A stretch of DNA of 64,000 nucleotides from PALSA-505 sp036502085 (GTDB lineage Bacteria > Actinomycetota > Actinomycetes > Streptosporangiales > Streptosporangiaceae): assembly GCA_036502085.1 (NCBI GenBank), contig DASXZD010000052.1:1-64000 (forward strand), given 5' to 3'. Below are positions 44,863 to 54,100 of this stretch, piece after piece. Under the pieces are notes generated by a model. That model saw nothing but the letters and a program-made list of their open reading frames with translations. It made no database searches and had not been told where the DNA came from. Position numbers and translations under genes: made by a program. Numbering within the stretch: position 1 is the first letter of the stretch; each line of letters begins with the position of its first letter.

Positions 44863-45846
44863 ATGATTGAGGCTCGCGATCTCACCAAGCGCTACGGCAC
44901 CAAGATCGCGGTGGACCACCTCTCGTTTACCGTCGAGCCGGGTAAGGTCACCGGTTTCCTCGGGCCGAACGGCGCGGGTAAATCCACCACGATGCGGTTG
45001 CTGCTTGGTCTGGACCGGCCGCAGAGCGGTACTGCGACGATCAACGGCAAGTCGTACCACGACCTGCCGAATCCGTTGCGCACGGTGGGCGCGCTGCTCG
45101 AGGCGCGGGCCGTGCACACCGGCCGCTCCGCCTTCAACCACCTGCTGTTCCTGGCGCAGACCCAGGGCCTGCCCCGCAAGCGGGTCAACGAGGTGATCGA
45201 GCTCGTCGGGCTGGGCAGCGTGGCCGGCAAGCGGGCCGGCGGCTTCTCCCTGGGCATGAGCCAGCGGCTCGGCATCGCGGCCGCGCTGCTCGGTGACCCG
45301 CAGGTGCTCGTGCTGGACGAGCCGGTGAACGGGCTCGACCCCGAGGGCATCCTGTGGATCCGCAACCTGATGAAGCGGCTGGCCGCCGACGGCCGCACGG
45401 CCTTTGTCTCCAGCCACCTGATGAACGAGATGGCGGTCACCGCCGACCACCTGATCGTGATCGGCCGCGGGAAACTGATCGCCGACTGCGGCACGCAGGA
45501 GTTCATCAGCTCGAGCTCGGAGCGTTCGGTACTCGTCCGCACTCCCGACCCGGCCCGGCTGGCCAGTGCGATCACCGCCGCAGGCGGCCAGGTGGCCGCC
45601 CAGGACGGGCAGCTGCCGCCCGGGGCGGCCCCCGCGCTCACCGTCACCGGGCTGCCCGCGCCGCGCATCGGCGAGATCGCCGCGGCCTCGTCGGTGGTGC
45701 TGCACGAGCTCACCCCGCAGCTGGCGTCCCTGGAGGAAGCGTTCATGGAGCTGACCGCCGACAGCGTCGAGTACGGCGTACCCGGCCAGCCCGCCGCCGT
45801 CGCCGCACCGACCGGAGCGGCCAGCACCGAGGGAGGCGGCCGATGA
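44863..45846 (+). CDS. ABC transporter ATP-binding protein
   Basis: 327 residues. Walker A GPNGAGKSTTM, signature SLGMSQRLGIA, Walker B VLVLDEPVNGLDPEG and switch His in SSHLMNEM. It matches DrrA/NodI-type exporters of drugs or lantibiotics. The last ~80 residues are Ala/Pro-rich. ATG 44863 follows GGGGGAAGG. It overlaps the permease by ATGA (45843-45846). Substrate unknown. Confidence 0.93.
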   Translation: MIEARDLTKRYGTKIAVDHLSFTVEPGKVTGFLGPNGAGKSTTMRLLLGLDRPQSGTATINGKSYHDLPNPLRTVGALLEARAVHTGRSAFNHLLFLAQTQGLPRKRVNEVIELVGLGSVAGKRAGGFSLGMSQRLGIAAALLGDPQVLVLDEPVNGLDPEGILWIRNLMKRLAADGRTAFVSSHLMNEMAVTADHLIVIGRGKLIADCGTQEFISSSSERSVLVRTPDPARLASAITAAGGQVAAQDGQLPPGAAPALTVTGLPAPRIGEIAAASSVVLHELTPQLASLEEAFMELTADSVEYGVPGQPAAVAAPTGAASTEGGGR

Positions 45847-46685
45847 CGCCCGCCGTTCCGACGGCCGCCGAGCCAGCCTCGGCGCAGCTGCCCGCCCGCC
45901 GCGCAGGCTTCGGACACCTGCTGCTCAGCGAGTGGACCAAGATCCGCTCGGTCCGGTCCACGGTCTGGACGCTGATCCTGCTCCTGGTGCTCACGCTCGG
46001 CATCACCGGCCTGATCGCCGGCATCACCGCTGCCCAGTGGAACAAGATCGGCCAGGCCTCGCGGGTGCAGATCCTGACCGACCCGATCAGCACGATCCTG
46101 GGACCCGGGCTGGAATTCGGCCAGCTGACCATCATCGTGCTGGGCGTGCTGGTGATCTCCACCGAGTACTCCACCGGCGCGATCCGCGCCTCGCTGCTGG
46201 CCGTCCCGCACCGGACTGCCATGCTGGCCGCCAAGGGCGTCACGTTCGCGGCGCTGGTCTTCGTGGTCGGCGAGGTTGTCTCGTTCCTGACCTACTTCCT
46301 CGGCGCGCTGATCCTGCACGCCCACGTCCCGGTGTCGCTGAGCGATCCGGGGGTGACCAGGGCAGTATTCGGCGCGGGGCTCTACCTGACCGTGCTCGGC
46401 CTGTTCGCGATGGCGATCGGCTCGCTGGTCCGGCACACCGCGGGCGCCATCACCGGCGTCATCGCGTTCGTGATCGTGCTCGAGCCGCTATCGCAGCTGA
46501 TCCCCGGCACCTGGGGCGACCACATCCACGACTACCTGCCCACCTCGGCCGGCCGGCTGATCATCGCGATCAAGCCGGTGGATCACCAGGTGCTCTCCGC
46601 CTGGCAGGGCTTCGGGGTGTTCTGCGTGTGGACCGCGGTGCTGCTCGCGGCGGCGGTCATCCTGCTTAACCGCCGCGATGCCTAG
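45843..46685 (+). CDS. ABC transporter permease
   Basis: 280 residues, about six membrane segments, starting with FGHLLLSEWTKIRSVRSTVW, typical of ABC-2 type permeases, and the early STEYSTGAIRASLLAVPHR motif. It pairs with the ATPase by translational coupling. An Ala-rich N-terminal tail of about 24 residues precedes the first membrane segment. Export of a small molecule is likely but the substrate is not shown. Confidence 0.92.
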   Translation: MTPAVPTAAEPASAQLPARRAGFGHLLLSEWTKIRSVRSTVWTLILLLVLTLGITGLIAGITAAQWNKIGQASRVQILTDPISTILGPGLEFGQLTIIVLGVLVISTEYSTGAIRASLLAVPHRTAMLAAKGVTFAALVFVVGEVVSFLTYFLGALILHAHVPVSLSDPGVTRAVFGAGLYLTVLGLFAMAIGSLVRHTAGAITGVIAFVIVLEPLSQLIPGTWGDHIHDYLPTSAGRLIIAIKPVDHQVLSAWQGFGVFCVWTAVLLAAAVILLNRRDA

Positions 46686-46697
46686 CCTCGGCCGTAC

Positions 46698-47696
46698 GTG
46701 ACGGGCGCAGCCTTCGTCCTTGTCGTCGGGGCGGCGCTCAGCCTGGCTGCCAGCACCGTCCTGGTCACCCGGATCGAGCGGCTCGGCGAGCGGTTCCGGC
46801 TGACCGAGGCCATGCTCGGGCTGGCCGCCGCGCTGGCGGCCGACGCGCCGGAGATCACCTCGGCCGCCGCCGCGCTCGCACACGGGCAGCGGGCGGTCGG
46901 AGTCGGCGTGGTGCTCGGCTCGAACGTGTTCAACCTGGCGGCGCTGCTCGGCCTGGGCGCGGTCGTCGCGGGCAGCATCAGCCTGCACCGCCGGGTGATC
47001 ATCCTGGAGGGCGCGGTCGGCCTGTGGATGGCCGCGGTCAGCATCGCCGCCCTGGCCGGCCTGATCGGACCGGTGACCGGCCTGCTCCTGGTGCTGGCTA
47101 TTTTGCTTCCGTACGCTGGGTTGTCGGCGCTGCGCTCGCCGCACCGCAGCCGGGTGCGGATGCCGCCGGCCTTGCGCCGCTGGCTGGCCGAGGCGATCAC
47201 CGAGGAGGAGGCCGAGGTGAGCCCGGCGCTGCACCCGTCCGCGGCCCGGCCGCGCGACGGCATCAGCGCGCTCACCGGCGCGGCCGCCCTGATCGTCGTG
47301 ATCGCGGCCAGCCTGGCCATGGAGCGCGCCGCCACCAGCCTGGGCACCCGGCTGGCCGTCCCCGGCATCGTCACCGGCGGCATCGTGCTCGCCGCCATCA
47401 CCAGCCTGCCCAACGCCGTGACGGCCGTCTACCTGGCCCGCCGAGGCCGCGGCGCCGCCACCCTCAGCGAGGCGATGAACAGCAACACCCTCAACGTCGC
47501 CTTCGGCCTCTTCCTGCCTGCCGCCCTCACCGGCCTGTCCCCCGGCGGCAGCTCCGCCCAGGTTGCCACCTGGTACGCCGCCCTGACCCTGGCCGTCCTG
47601 GCCGTGGCCTTCCGCGGCTCCGGCCTGTCCCGCCGCGCCGGCGCGCTCATCATCGCCGCCTACGCAGCCTTTGTGATCATGCTCGTCACGGGCTGA
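46698..47696 (+). CDS. Sodium/calcium exchanger family protein
   Basis: 332 residues, about ten membrane segments in two related halves. The first alpha repeat reads ADAPEITSAAAALAHGQRAV with VLGSNVFNLAALLG; the second ITSLPNAVTAVYLARRG with MNSNTLNVAFGLF. These are the CaCA superfamily motifs. The ion is unknown. GTG 46698 starts 12 bp after the permease, so it could be co-transcribed with it. Confidence 0.85.
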   Translation: MTGAAFVLVVGAALSLAASTVLVTRIERLGERFRLTEAMLGLAAALAADAPEITSAAAALAHGQRAVGVGVVLGSNVFNLAALLGLGAVVAGSISLHRRVIILEGAVGLWMAAVSIAALAGLIGPVTGLLLVLAILLPYAGLSALRSPHRSRVRMPPALRRWLAEAITEEEAEVSPALHPSAARPRDGISALTGAAALIVVIAASLAMERAATSLGTRLAVPGIVTGGIVLAAITSLPNAVTAVYLARRGRGAATLSEAMNSNTLNVAFGLFLPAALTGLSPGGSSAQVATWYAALTLAVLAVAFRGSGLSRRAGALIIAAYAAFVIMLVTG

Positions 47697-47740
47697 GGAG
47701 CCGGGTGACCGGCGCTCCGGGTCAGCCGGGCGAGGCGGTC

Positions 47741-47845
47741 AGTTGATCAACGTCGATGTGAATTCGCTGTTCTTCTATGACCGTCGCTGCCACTTTGATG
47801 TTGATCAACTTCGCGAGCGGAGCGGAGGCACGGGCAGAGCGGGCC
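47741..47845. repeat. Dispersed intergenic repeat, copy B
   Basis: AGTTGATCAACGTCGATG starts the copy; two ~31-bp units follow (one with CTATGACCGTCGCTGCCAC), then a second GTTGATCAAC and GAGCGGAGCGGA. It matches copy A at 34162-34268. It ends about 10 bp before the truncated aquaporin, which suggests it caused or followed that truncation. Confidence 0.65.
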
Positions 47846-47854
47846 GGGGCCCGG

Positions 47855-48067
47855 TCAGTTCGGCGAGGAGGTGGCGCCGCCGGCCGGGCTGAAGATCAGG
47901 ATCAGCACGGCCAGCCCGAGCCCCGTCACCAGCGAGTTGACCAGCAGCCGCAGTGCTCCGTCCGTGGTGAGCCGGGTCGCGGCGATGCCCGACCCGACGA
48001 CCACGGTGACCAGCAGGCCGGTGCCGGCGAACTCGGCCAGCAGCCGCCGCCCGGTACTGCTGGTCAT
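47855..48067 (-). pseudogene. Truncated MIP-family aquaporin of the arsenic cluster
   Basis: 70 residues: RRLLAEFAGTGLLVTVVVGSG then LRLLVNSLVTGLGLAVLILI and SPAGGA. This is the N-terminal part of a MIP channel, where the next residues should be HFNPxV (first NPA box) and four more membrane segments. The frame instead ends with TSSPN and a stop. Intact family members are over 200 residues. Its ATG overlaps the ArsM stop (ATGA), so it belongs to the arsM unit; MIP channels in such clusters let arsenite leave the cell. Loss of pore would make it non-functional. Confidence 0.75.
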
Positions 48068-48855
48068 GCGGCGGCGGGCTTGACCGCGCGGATGATCGCG
48101 GCGTGCAGGCCCGGCTCGGCCTCGTGGGTGAAGGTGACCGACGCCTGCGCGAACCCGGCGGCGGTCAGCCCGGCCAGGTACTCGGCCCGGGACAGCGCGC
48201 CGGCGATGCAGCCGACATAGGAGCCGGCCGCCGCACGGTCAGCGGGCGTCAGGTGATCCTCGGCGACCACATCGGAGATGCCGATCCTGCCTCCTGGGAC
48301 CAGCACCCGGAACATCTCCGCGAGCACGGCCGGCTTATCGGTGGACAGGTTGATCACGCAGTTGGAGATCACCACGTCTACCGCCGCGTCCGGCAGCGGC
48401 AGCGCCTCGATCTCCCCCTTCAGGAACTCGACATTGCCTGCCCCGGCCTTCGCGGCGTTGGCCCGGGCCAGGGCCAGCATGTCGTCGGTCATGTCGACGC
48501 CGTAGGCGAACCCGGAAGGGCCGACCCGCCGCGCGGACAGCAGCACGTCGATGCCGCCGCCCGAGCCCAGATCCAGCACCCGATCGCCCTCCCGCAGGTC
48601 GGCCACGGCCAGCGGATTGCCGCAGCCCAGGCTGGCCGCCACCGCGTCGGCCGGCAGCCCGTCGGTCTCACCGTCGCCGTACAGCGAGCCGCCGAAGCAA
48701 CCGGCCGAGTCCAGCGCCGCCGGGCCGGTGCCGCAGCACGACTCGGCGGCGGCGCTACCGCAGCACCCGGCATCGGCGGACGGCTGCGGGTCGAGGACCG
48801 CGCGGGCGGCCTGGGCGTAACGGGACCGGACCTGCTCGCGCAACTCATCGCTCAT
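48064..48855 (-). CDS. arsM: Arsenite methyltransferase
   Basis: 263 residues of the SAM-dependent class I fold: VLDLGSGGGIDVLLSARRVG, then SNCVINLSTDK and GSYVGCIAGALS, which carry two of the arsenic-binding cysteines, and LGCGNPLA. An unusual Cys-rich N-terminus (GCCGSAAAESCCGTGP) may help bind metalloid. It methylates arsenite stepwise. A good GGGAGA lies before the ATG. It shares its promoter region with divergent ArsR and is coupled to the truncated aquaporin. Confidence 0.92.
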   Translation of the reverse strand: MSDELREQVRSRYAQAARAVLDPQPSADAGCCGSAAAESCCGTGPAALDSAGCFGGSLYGDGETDGLPADAVAASLGCGNPLAVADLREGDRVLDLGSGGGIDVLLSARRVGPSGFAYGVDMTDDMLALARANAAKAGAGNVEFLKGEIEALPLPDAAVDVVISNCVINLSTDKPAVLAEMFRVLVPGGRIGISDVVAEDHLTPADRAAAGSYVGCIAGALSRAEYLAGLTAAGFAQASVTFTHEAEPGLHAAIIRAVKPAAA

Positions 48856-48870
48856 CGCGCACTCTCCCTA

Positions 48871-48937
48871 GACATAGACGTTTGTCGATGTCCACTGTGC
48901 CGGTGAGATAGACAGATGTCAATACCTGCCGCATACT
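48871..48937. promoter_or_regulatory. arsM-arsR divergent promoter and operator sites
   Basis: For arsR: -35 TAGACA (48909-48914), 17-bp spacer, -10 CATACT (48932-48937), then 6 nt to the GTG. Two imperfect inverted repeats lie here: GACATAGACGTTTGTCGATGTC-type (48871-48892) and GATAGACAGATGTCAATA-type (48907-48924). The latter overlaps the -35 box, as expected for an ArsR repressor site. Confidence 0.65.
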
Positions 48938-48943
48938 GGGCCG

Positions 48944-49315
48944 GTGAGCACTACTGCGATCCAGGACCCGCCCGGCCTTTCGCTGGCCGGGGCGTGCTGC
49001 GCGCCGCTGCGGCGCGAGCCGCTCACCGCCGCCCAGTCCGCGGACCTGGCGCGGCTGCTCAAGGCGCTGGCCGACCCGGTGCGGCTGCGGCTGGTCTCGA
49101 TGGTCGCCGCGCACGACGGCGGCGAGGCCTGCGTCTGCGAGCTGACCGAGCCCCTCGGACTGACCCAGCCCACCATCTCCCACCACCTCAAGATCCTGGT
49201 CGAAGCCGGGATCCTCAGCCGGGACAAGCGCGGCGTCTGGGCCTACTACGCCCTGGTCCCCGCCACCCTGGACGCCCTGTCCGCCGTCCTCAGCACGCCC
49301 AGCCCGAACCCCTGA
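48944..49315 (+). CDS. arsR: ArsR family transcriptional repressor
   Basis: 123 residues. The winged helix-turn-helix reads CVCELTEPLGLTQPTISHHL then KILVEAGILSRDKRGVWAYY. The CVC in the first helix is the usual arsenite site; GACCAP near the N-terminus may add a Cys pair. Binding arsenite would release it from the promoter shared with arsM. GTG 48944 is 6 nt after the -10 box, consistent with a leaderless mRNA. Confidence 0.92.
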   Translation: MSTTAIQDPPGLSLAGACCAPLRREPLTAAQSADLARLLKALADPVRLRLVSMVAAHDGGEACVCELTEPLGLTQPTISHHLKILVEAGILSRDKRGVWAYYALVPATLDALSAVLSTPSPNP

Positions 49316-49415
49316 CCCGTCAGGTGCGAGCCGCGGGCCTCGCGTGGCCTTGGCGCCGCCCGAAATTCAATGAGCAGCCTGGCCGGTGCCTGTTTGGCGC
49401 CGTCCGTCGCGGGCC

Positions 49416-49535
49416 GGCGAGACCGGACGTTACGCCGTGCTGTACCCGGCCATCGCCGAGGCGGCGCGCCGGGCGGGCGCGGATGCGGTCGGGCTGATCG
49501 ACGTGGGCCGCTCGGCGGGGCTCAATCTCGCGGAA
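49416..49535 (+). pseudogene. Remnant of a DUF2332 protein
   Basis: The frame reads GRYAVLYPAIAEAARRAGAD then VGLIDVGRSAGLNL, which resembles the core of DUF2332 proteins (alanine-rich helix then L-E-V-G-A-S-A-G-L-N-L). No start or full domain exists around it, and the downstream sequence degenerates into Arg/Pro-rich frame. It is a broken fragment in the 283-bp gap between arsR and the GNAT gene. Confidence 0.5.
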
Positions 49536-49599
49536 GGGGCCGGCGTCGCGTCGGCGGTACCGACACTCGGCGATCGCCGCGCCTCTGGCCACAGCATCA

Positions 49600-50187
49600 C
49601 TAGGGCAGCCCCGCCTCGGTCAGTCGCGGACCGCGCAGGCCGACGCAGTCCAGTGCCCAGAACGTCTCGGAGTAGACGAAGGTGCCGGTCATCCAGTCCC
49701 GGTACGCCGACAGCCGGGCCACCTGGAAGGCACCCGGCGGGTAGCGCAGCGTCGGCGCCCGGAAGCCCAGTTCCTCGGCCGCGCGGAAGCCCCGCTCCCC
49801 GTAGTAGCGCGGCGAACCCTCCAGGAAGACCAGGGGGACGCCCTGCTGATCGGCCGCCGCGAGCGCATGCGCGACCAGCCTGGTGCCGATGCCGCGGCCC
49901 TGATGCTCCGGCAGCACGCCCAGCGGTGACAGCGAGTAGACGTCGACCAGCCGGGGCAGCGCATCCAGCCGGCACGCGCTCAGCATCACGTGCCCGACGA
50001 CGCGGTCGCCGAGGACGGCGACCAGTGACAGTGGGGCCAGCGCCGCCTCAGCCGCCCGCAGCGAGTCCACCAGGCCAGGCACCCGCTCGTTGTCCCCGAA
50101 CGCCAGGGCGTGCACATTCCGGACCTCGCCCTGCTCGCCGGGACCCTCCGCCCGGATCACCAGCCCGGCCGGGGCATCTGAGGTCAT
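49600..50187 (-). CDS. GNAT family N-acetyltransferase
   Basis: 195 residues with the acetyl-CoA motif LGVLPEHQGRGIGTRLVAHA and YYGERGF in the C-terminal half, typical of YhbS-like GNATs. It transfers an acetyl group from acetyl-CoA to an unknown amine. ATG 50187 is chosen; an upstream frame from 50217 starts in a region without coding character. Confidence 0.85.
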   Translation of the reverse strand: MTSDAPAGLVIRAEGPGEQGEVRNVHALAFGDNERVPGLVDSLRAAEAALAPLSLVAVLGDRVVGHVMLSACRLDALPRLVDVYSLSPLGVLPEHQGRGIGTRLVAHALAAADQQGVPLVFLEGSPRYYGERGFRAAEELGFRAPTLRYPPGAFQVARLSAYRDWMTGTFVYSETFWALDCVGLRGPRLTEAGLP

Positions 50188-50242
50188 GCCCGCGAAGGTA
50201 CGACACCGCGGCGGCACCCGCCATCCATTAATGAAAGGAGCC

Positions 50243-51088
50243 CTACTCTTCAGCGCTGTATGCGGCGTTCAAGGCGGCGGCGATGGGTTCGAGGCCGGCG
50301 ATGAGCTGGGCGAGCTCACCCGGGTCGAGGGCGTCGTAGGCCGGCGCGGCGAGGTCGTCGGTGAGCGCCTCGATCCGCGCCTTGGTCGCGCGGCCGTCGG
50401 CGGTGAGCCAGCCGTCGGCTCCGATCAGGCCGCGGTCGCGCATGCCGCCGGTGACCGCGGCCAGCTGCGCGGGGGGCAGGTGCCAGACGCGGCCGAACTT
50501 CTCGGCCGGCATGCCCTCCGCTAGCGCGTGCAGCACGTGCGCCTCGGTGCCGCCGATGCCGTTGGCGGCCAGCGCGATGACGTGGCCGTCGCCGCGGTGC
50601 TCCCGCAGCAGGTTGCCCGCGTACCACAACCGCGCCAGCGGCTCGGCCGGGGCCGACAGCGTCCGCAGCGCCGCGTACAGGGAACGCCCCTCGGTCCGGG
50701 GGCAGGTGGCCGCCTTGACGGCGAGGTCGGCGGCCCGCGCGACGCCGGGGCTGCCGGCGAGGTCGCCGAGCATCCGCCGCAGCGCCGCGACGCACCCTCG
50801 GTCGCGCGCCGCTAGCGCCGCCTCGGGCGTGATCAGGTCCCAGACGCGCGGGATGTGGCGGGCCACCTCGCCCGGGGCGAAGTTGTAGAAGATCGCGTGC
50901 ACGACGCCGGCCGGGACGTCGCGGCCCAGCGGGGCGGCCCGCCCGGCGAAATAGGTGTCCCAGTAGTTGCCCAGACCGAGCGCCAGCAGCGCCTCGGACG
51001 GCTCGGCGACCACATAGGGGATGAGCCCGACCGGCTCCACGAGCCCGAACATGCGGCGGGCGGTGGCGCCCGAGGTGAGCGGTGTCAT
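50243..51088 (-). CDS. SCO6745-like protein, unknown function
   Basis: 281 residues: GLVEPVGLIPYVVAEPSEAL, YWDTYFAGRAAPLG, FYNFAPGEVARHIPRVW, then a C-terminal segment like a winged helix (GRVWHLPPAQLAAVTGGMRD, LTADGRATKARIEALTDDLA). This matches the actinobacterial SCO6745 family, which has no established function and occurs in many copies. ATG 51088 has GGAAGG 8 nt upstream. It is transcribed away from nothing obvious; dnaE lies upstream on the same strand. Confidence 0.8.
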   Translation of the reverse strand: MTPLTSGATARRMFGLVEPVGLIPYVVAEPSEALLALGLGNYWDTYFAGRAAPLGRDVPAGVVHAIFYNFAPGEVARHIPRVWDLITPEAALAARDRGCVAALRRMLGDLAGSPGVARAADLAVKAATCPRTEGRSLYAALRTLSAPAEPLARLWYAGNLLREHRGDGHVIALAANGIGGTEAHVLHALAEGMPAEKFGRVWHLPPAQLAAVTGGMRDRGLIGADGWLTADGRATKARIEALTDDLAAPAYDALDPGELAQLIAGLEPIAAALNAAYSAEE

Positions 51089-51164
51089 GATCGCAACCTT
51101 CCGTCCGGAGTGTCCCTCACCCCAGCAACGAACAACACCGCCGCGATCCGACACTCCGCCTCCC

Positions 51165-54100
51165 TCAAGAAATGCAGGACGGCCCGAGCAGTTGCTTGAG
51201 GTCGCCGAGGAGCGAGGGAGACGGGGCGACGCGGAGCTTGGCTTCGAGGCGGACGACGGTGGTGCGCTGGTTACCGGACAGACGGAGGTGGACGTCGGTC
51301 GGGCCCGGGTGGGTGCGCAGCACCTCGCGGAGCTGCTCGACCACCGGGGGGACGCACTTAGTGATCGGGAGGTCCACCACAAAAGGGCCGGAATCACCCG
51401 GCGTGATGTCCGGGACCTTCACTTCCATCGCGATCAGCTTGGGCACCTCGTCGCGCCGGTCCAGCCGGCCGTTGACCACGACGATCGTGTCCTCGGCGAG
51501 CAGCGGGGCGCAGGTCTGGTAGGTCGCCGGGAAGAACAGCACCTCCAGGGCGCCCTCGAGATCCTCCAGCGTGGCCGCCGCCCAGGCGTTGCCCTGCTTG
51601 GTGACCTTACGCTGCAGCCCCGACAGGATGCCGCCCACCGCGACGACCTGCCCGTCCGAGCGGTCGTTTCCCTTTCTCCGTTCGGAATCAGGATTTCCCG
51701 GACCGGCCGGATCCACAGACCCGATCAATTGGGCGATTGAGCAGTCGGTGCCGTTCGCGAGCACATGCTCCAGGCCGAGCAGCGGGTGATCGGAGACGTA
51801 CAGGCCGAGCATCTCGCGCTCGAAGGCGAGCAGCGCGGACTTGTCCCATTCGCCGTCGGGCACCGGCACGTCGAACATCGTCTCGGTCTCGTCGTCGCCG
51901 TCGAACAGCGAGAACTGGTTGTTGGCCTCGTTGCGCTTGACGTCGATGACCTGGTCCACGGCCTGCTCGTGGATCAGCACCAAGCCCTTGCGCGGGTGGC
52001 CGAGCGAGTCGAAGGCGCCGGCTTTGACCAGCGACTCGATGACGCGCTTGTTGCAGACCGTGACCGGGACCTTGCGCAGGAAGTCGGGGAAGCTGGTGAA
52101 GGATCCCTTGGACCGCCGGGTGGCCACGATCGCGTCCACCACGTTGATGCCGACGTTGCGGATCGCGGCCAGGCCGAACCTGATGTCCTTGCCGACCGGG
52201 GTGAAGTTCGCAGCGGACGCGTTCACGTCCGGCGGCAGCACCTTGATGCCCATCCGGCGGCATTCGCTCAGGTAGAGCGCGCTCTTGTCCTTGTCCCCCG
52301 AGATTGAGGTGAGCAGCGCGGCCATGTACTCGGCCGGGAAGTTGGCCTTGAGGTAGGCGGTCCAGTAGGAGACCAGGCCGTAGGCGGCGCTGTGCGCCTT
52401 GTTGAAGGCGTAGTCAGAGAACGGGACGAGGATGTCCCACAGCGTCTTGACGGCCGAGGCGGAGTAGCCGTTCGCCTTCATGCCCGCCTCGAACGGCGCG
52501 AACTCCTTGTCCAGGATCTCTTTCTTCTTCTTGCCCATGGCGCGCCGGAGCAGGTCCGCGTTGCCCAGCGAGTACCCGGCCACCACCTGGGCGATCGACA
52601 TGACCTGCTCCTGGTAGACGATCAGCCCGTAGGTGCCGTCCAGGACTTCGGCCAGCGATTCGGCCAGCTCGGGGTGGATGGGCACCACCGGCTTGCGGCC
52701 GTTCTTGCGGTCGGCGTAGTCGTTGTGCGCGTTCGCACCCATCGGGCCGGGCCGGTAGAGCGCGCCGACCGCGGAGATGTCCTCGAAGTTGTCCGGCCGC
52801 ATGCTGCGCAGCAGGGCGCGCATCGGGCCGCCGTCGAACTGGAAGATGCCCAGCGTGTCGCCGCGGGCCAGCAACTCGTAGGTGGGCTTGTCGTCCAGCC
52901 GCAGGTCCTCCAGGACGACGTCCTGGCCGCGGTTCTCCTTGATGCCGAGGAGCGCGTCGTCGAGCACGGTCAGGTTGCGCAGGCCCAGGAAGTCCATCTT
53001 GAGCAGGCCGAGGTCCTCGCACGAGGGGTAGTCGAACTGCGTGATGACCGCGCCGTCCGCCTCGCGCTTCCACACCGGCACGTGGTCGATGATCGGCTCG
53101 CTGCTCATGATGACGCCGGCTGCGTGCACGCCGGCCTGGCGGATCAGCCCCTCCAGGCCCTTGGCCGTGTCGAGCACCTGGCGCACCTCGGCCTCGGCCT
53201 CGTACAGCGCGCGGATCTCGCCCGCCTCGCCGTACCGGGAATGGCTGGTGTCGAAGACGCCGGACAGCGGGATGTCCTTACCCATGACGGCCGGCGGGAA
53301 CGCCTTGGTGATCCGGTCGCCGAGCGCGTAGGGGAAGCCAAGCACCCGGCTGGCGTCCTTCACCGCGGCCTTGGCCTTGATCGTGCCGTAGGTGATGATC
53401 TGCGCGACCCGGTCGTCGCCGTACTTCTCGGTGACGTAGCGGATCACGTCGCCGCGCCTGCGCTCGTCGAAGTCGATGTCGATGTCCGGCATGGAGACGC
53501 GCTCGGGGTTGAGGAACCGCTCGAACACCAGCCCGTGGGTGAGCGGGTCGAGGTCGGTGATGCCCAGCGCGTAGGCCACGATGCTGCCCGCCGCCGAGCC
53601 GCGGCCGGGGCCGACCCTGATGCCGTTGCGCTTGGCCCACATGATGAAGTCGGCCACCACCAGGAAGTACGAGCAGAACCCCATCGTGGCGATGATGCCC
53701 ATCTCGTACTCGGCCTGCTGGCGGCGCTGGTCGTCACCGCCGCCCGGGTAGCGGCGCTCCATGCCCTTGGCGACCTCGGCCCGGAAGCAGCCTTCCTCGG
53801 TCTCGCCGTCGGGCACAGGGAACTTGGGCATGAGGTTCTGCTTGGCGAAGCTGATGTCGCACCGCTCCGCGATCAGCAGGGTCGAGTTGCAGCCCTGCTG
53901 CCATTCCTCGTCGGTGGCGACCGCGCGCATCTCCTGCGGGGTCTTGACGTAGTAGCCGCCGCCGTCGAACTTGAACCGGTTGGGGTCGGCGAGGTTGGAG
54001 CCGGTCTGCACGCACAGCAGCACCTCGTGCGCCTGCGCGTCGTCCGGGCGGGTGTAGTGCGAGTCGTTGGTGACGACAAACGGGATCGAGAGCTCCGCCG

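Noticed and set aside
47855..48067. Truncated aquaporin as an intact small membrane protein
   Set aside because: It matches only the N-terminal two segments of a MIP channel and stops where the NPA box should be.
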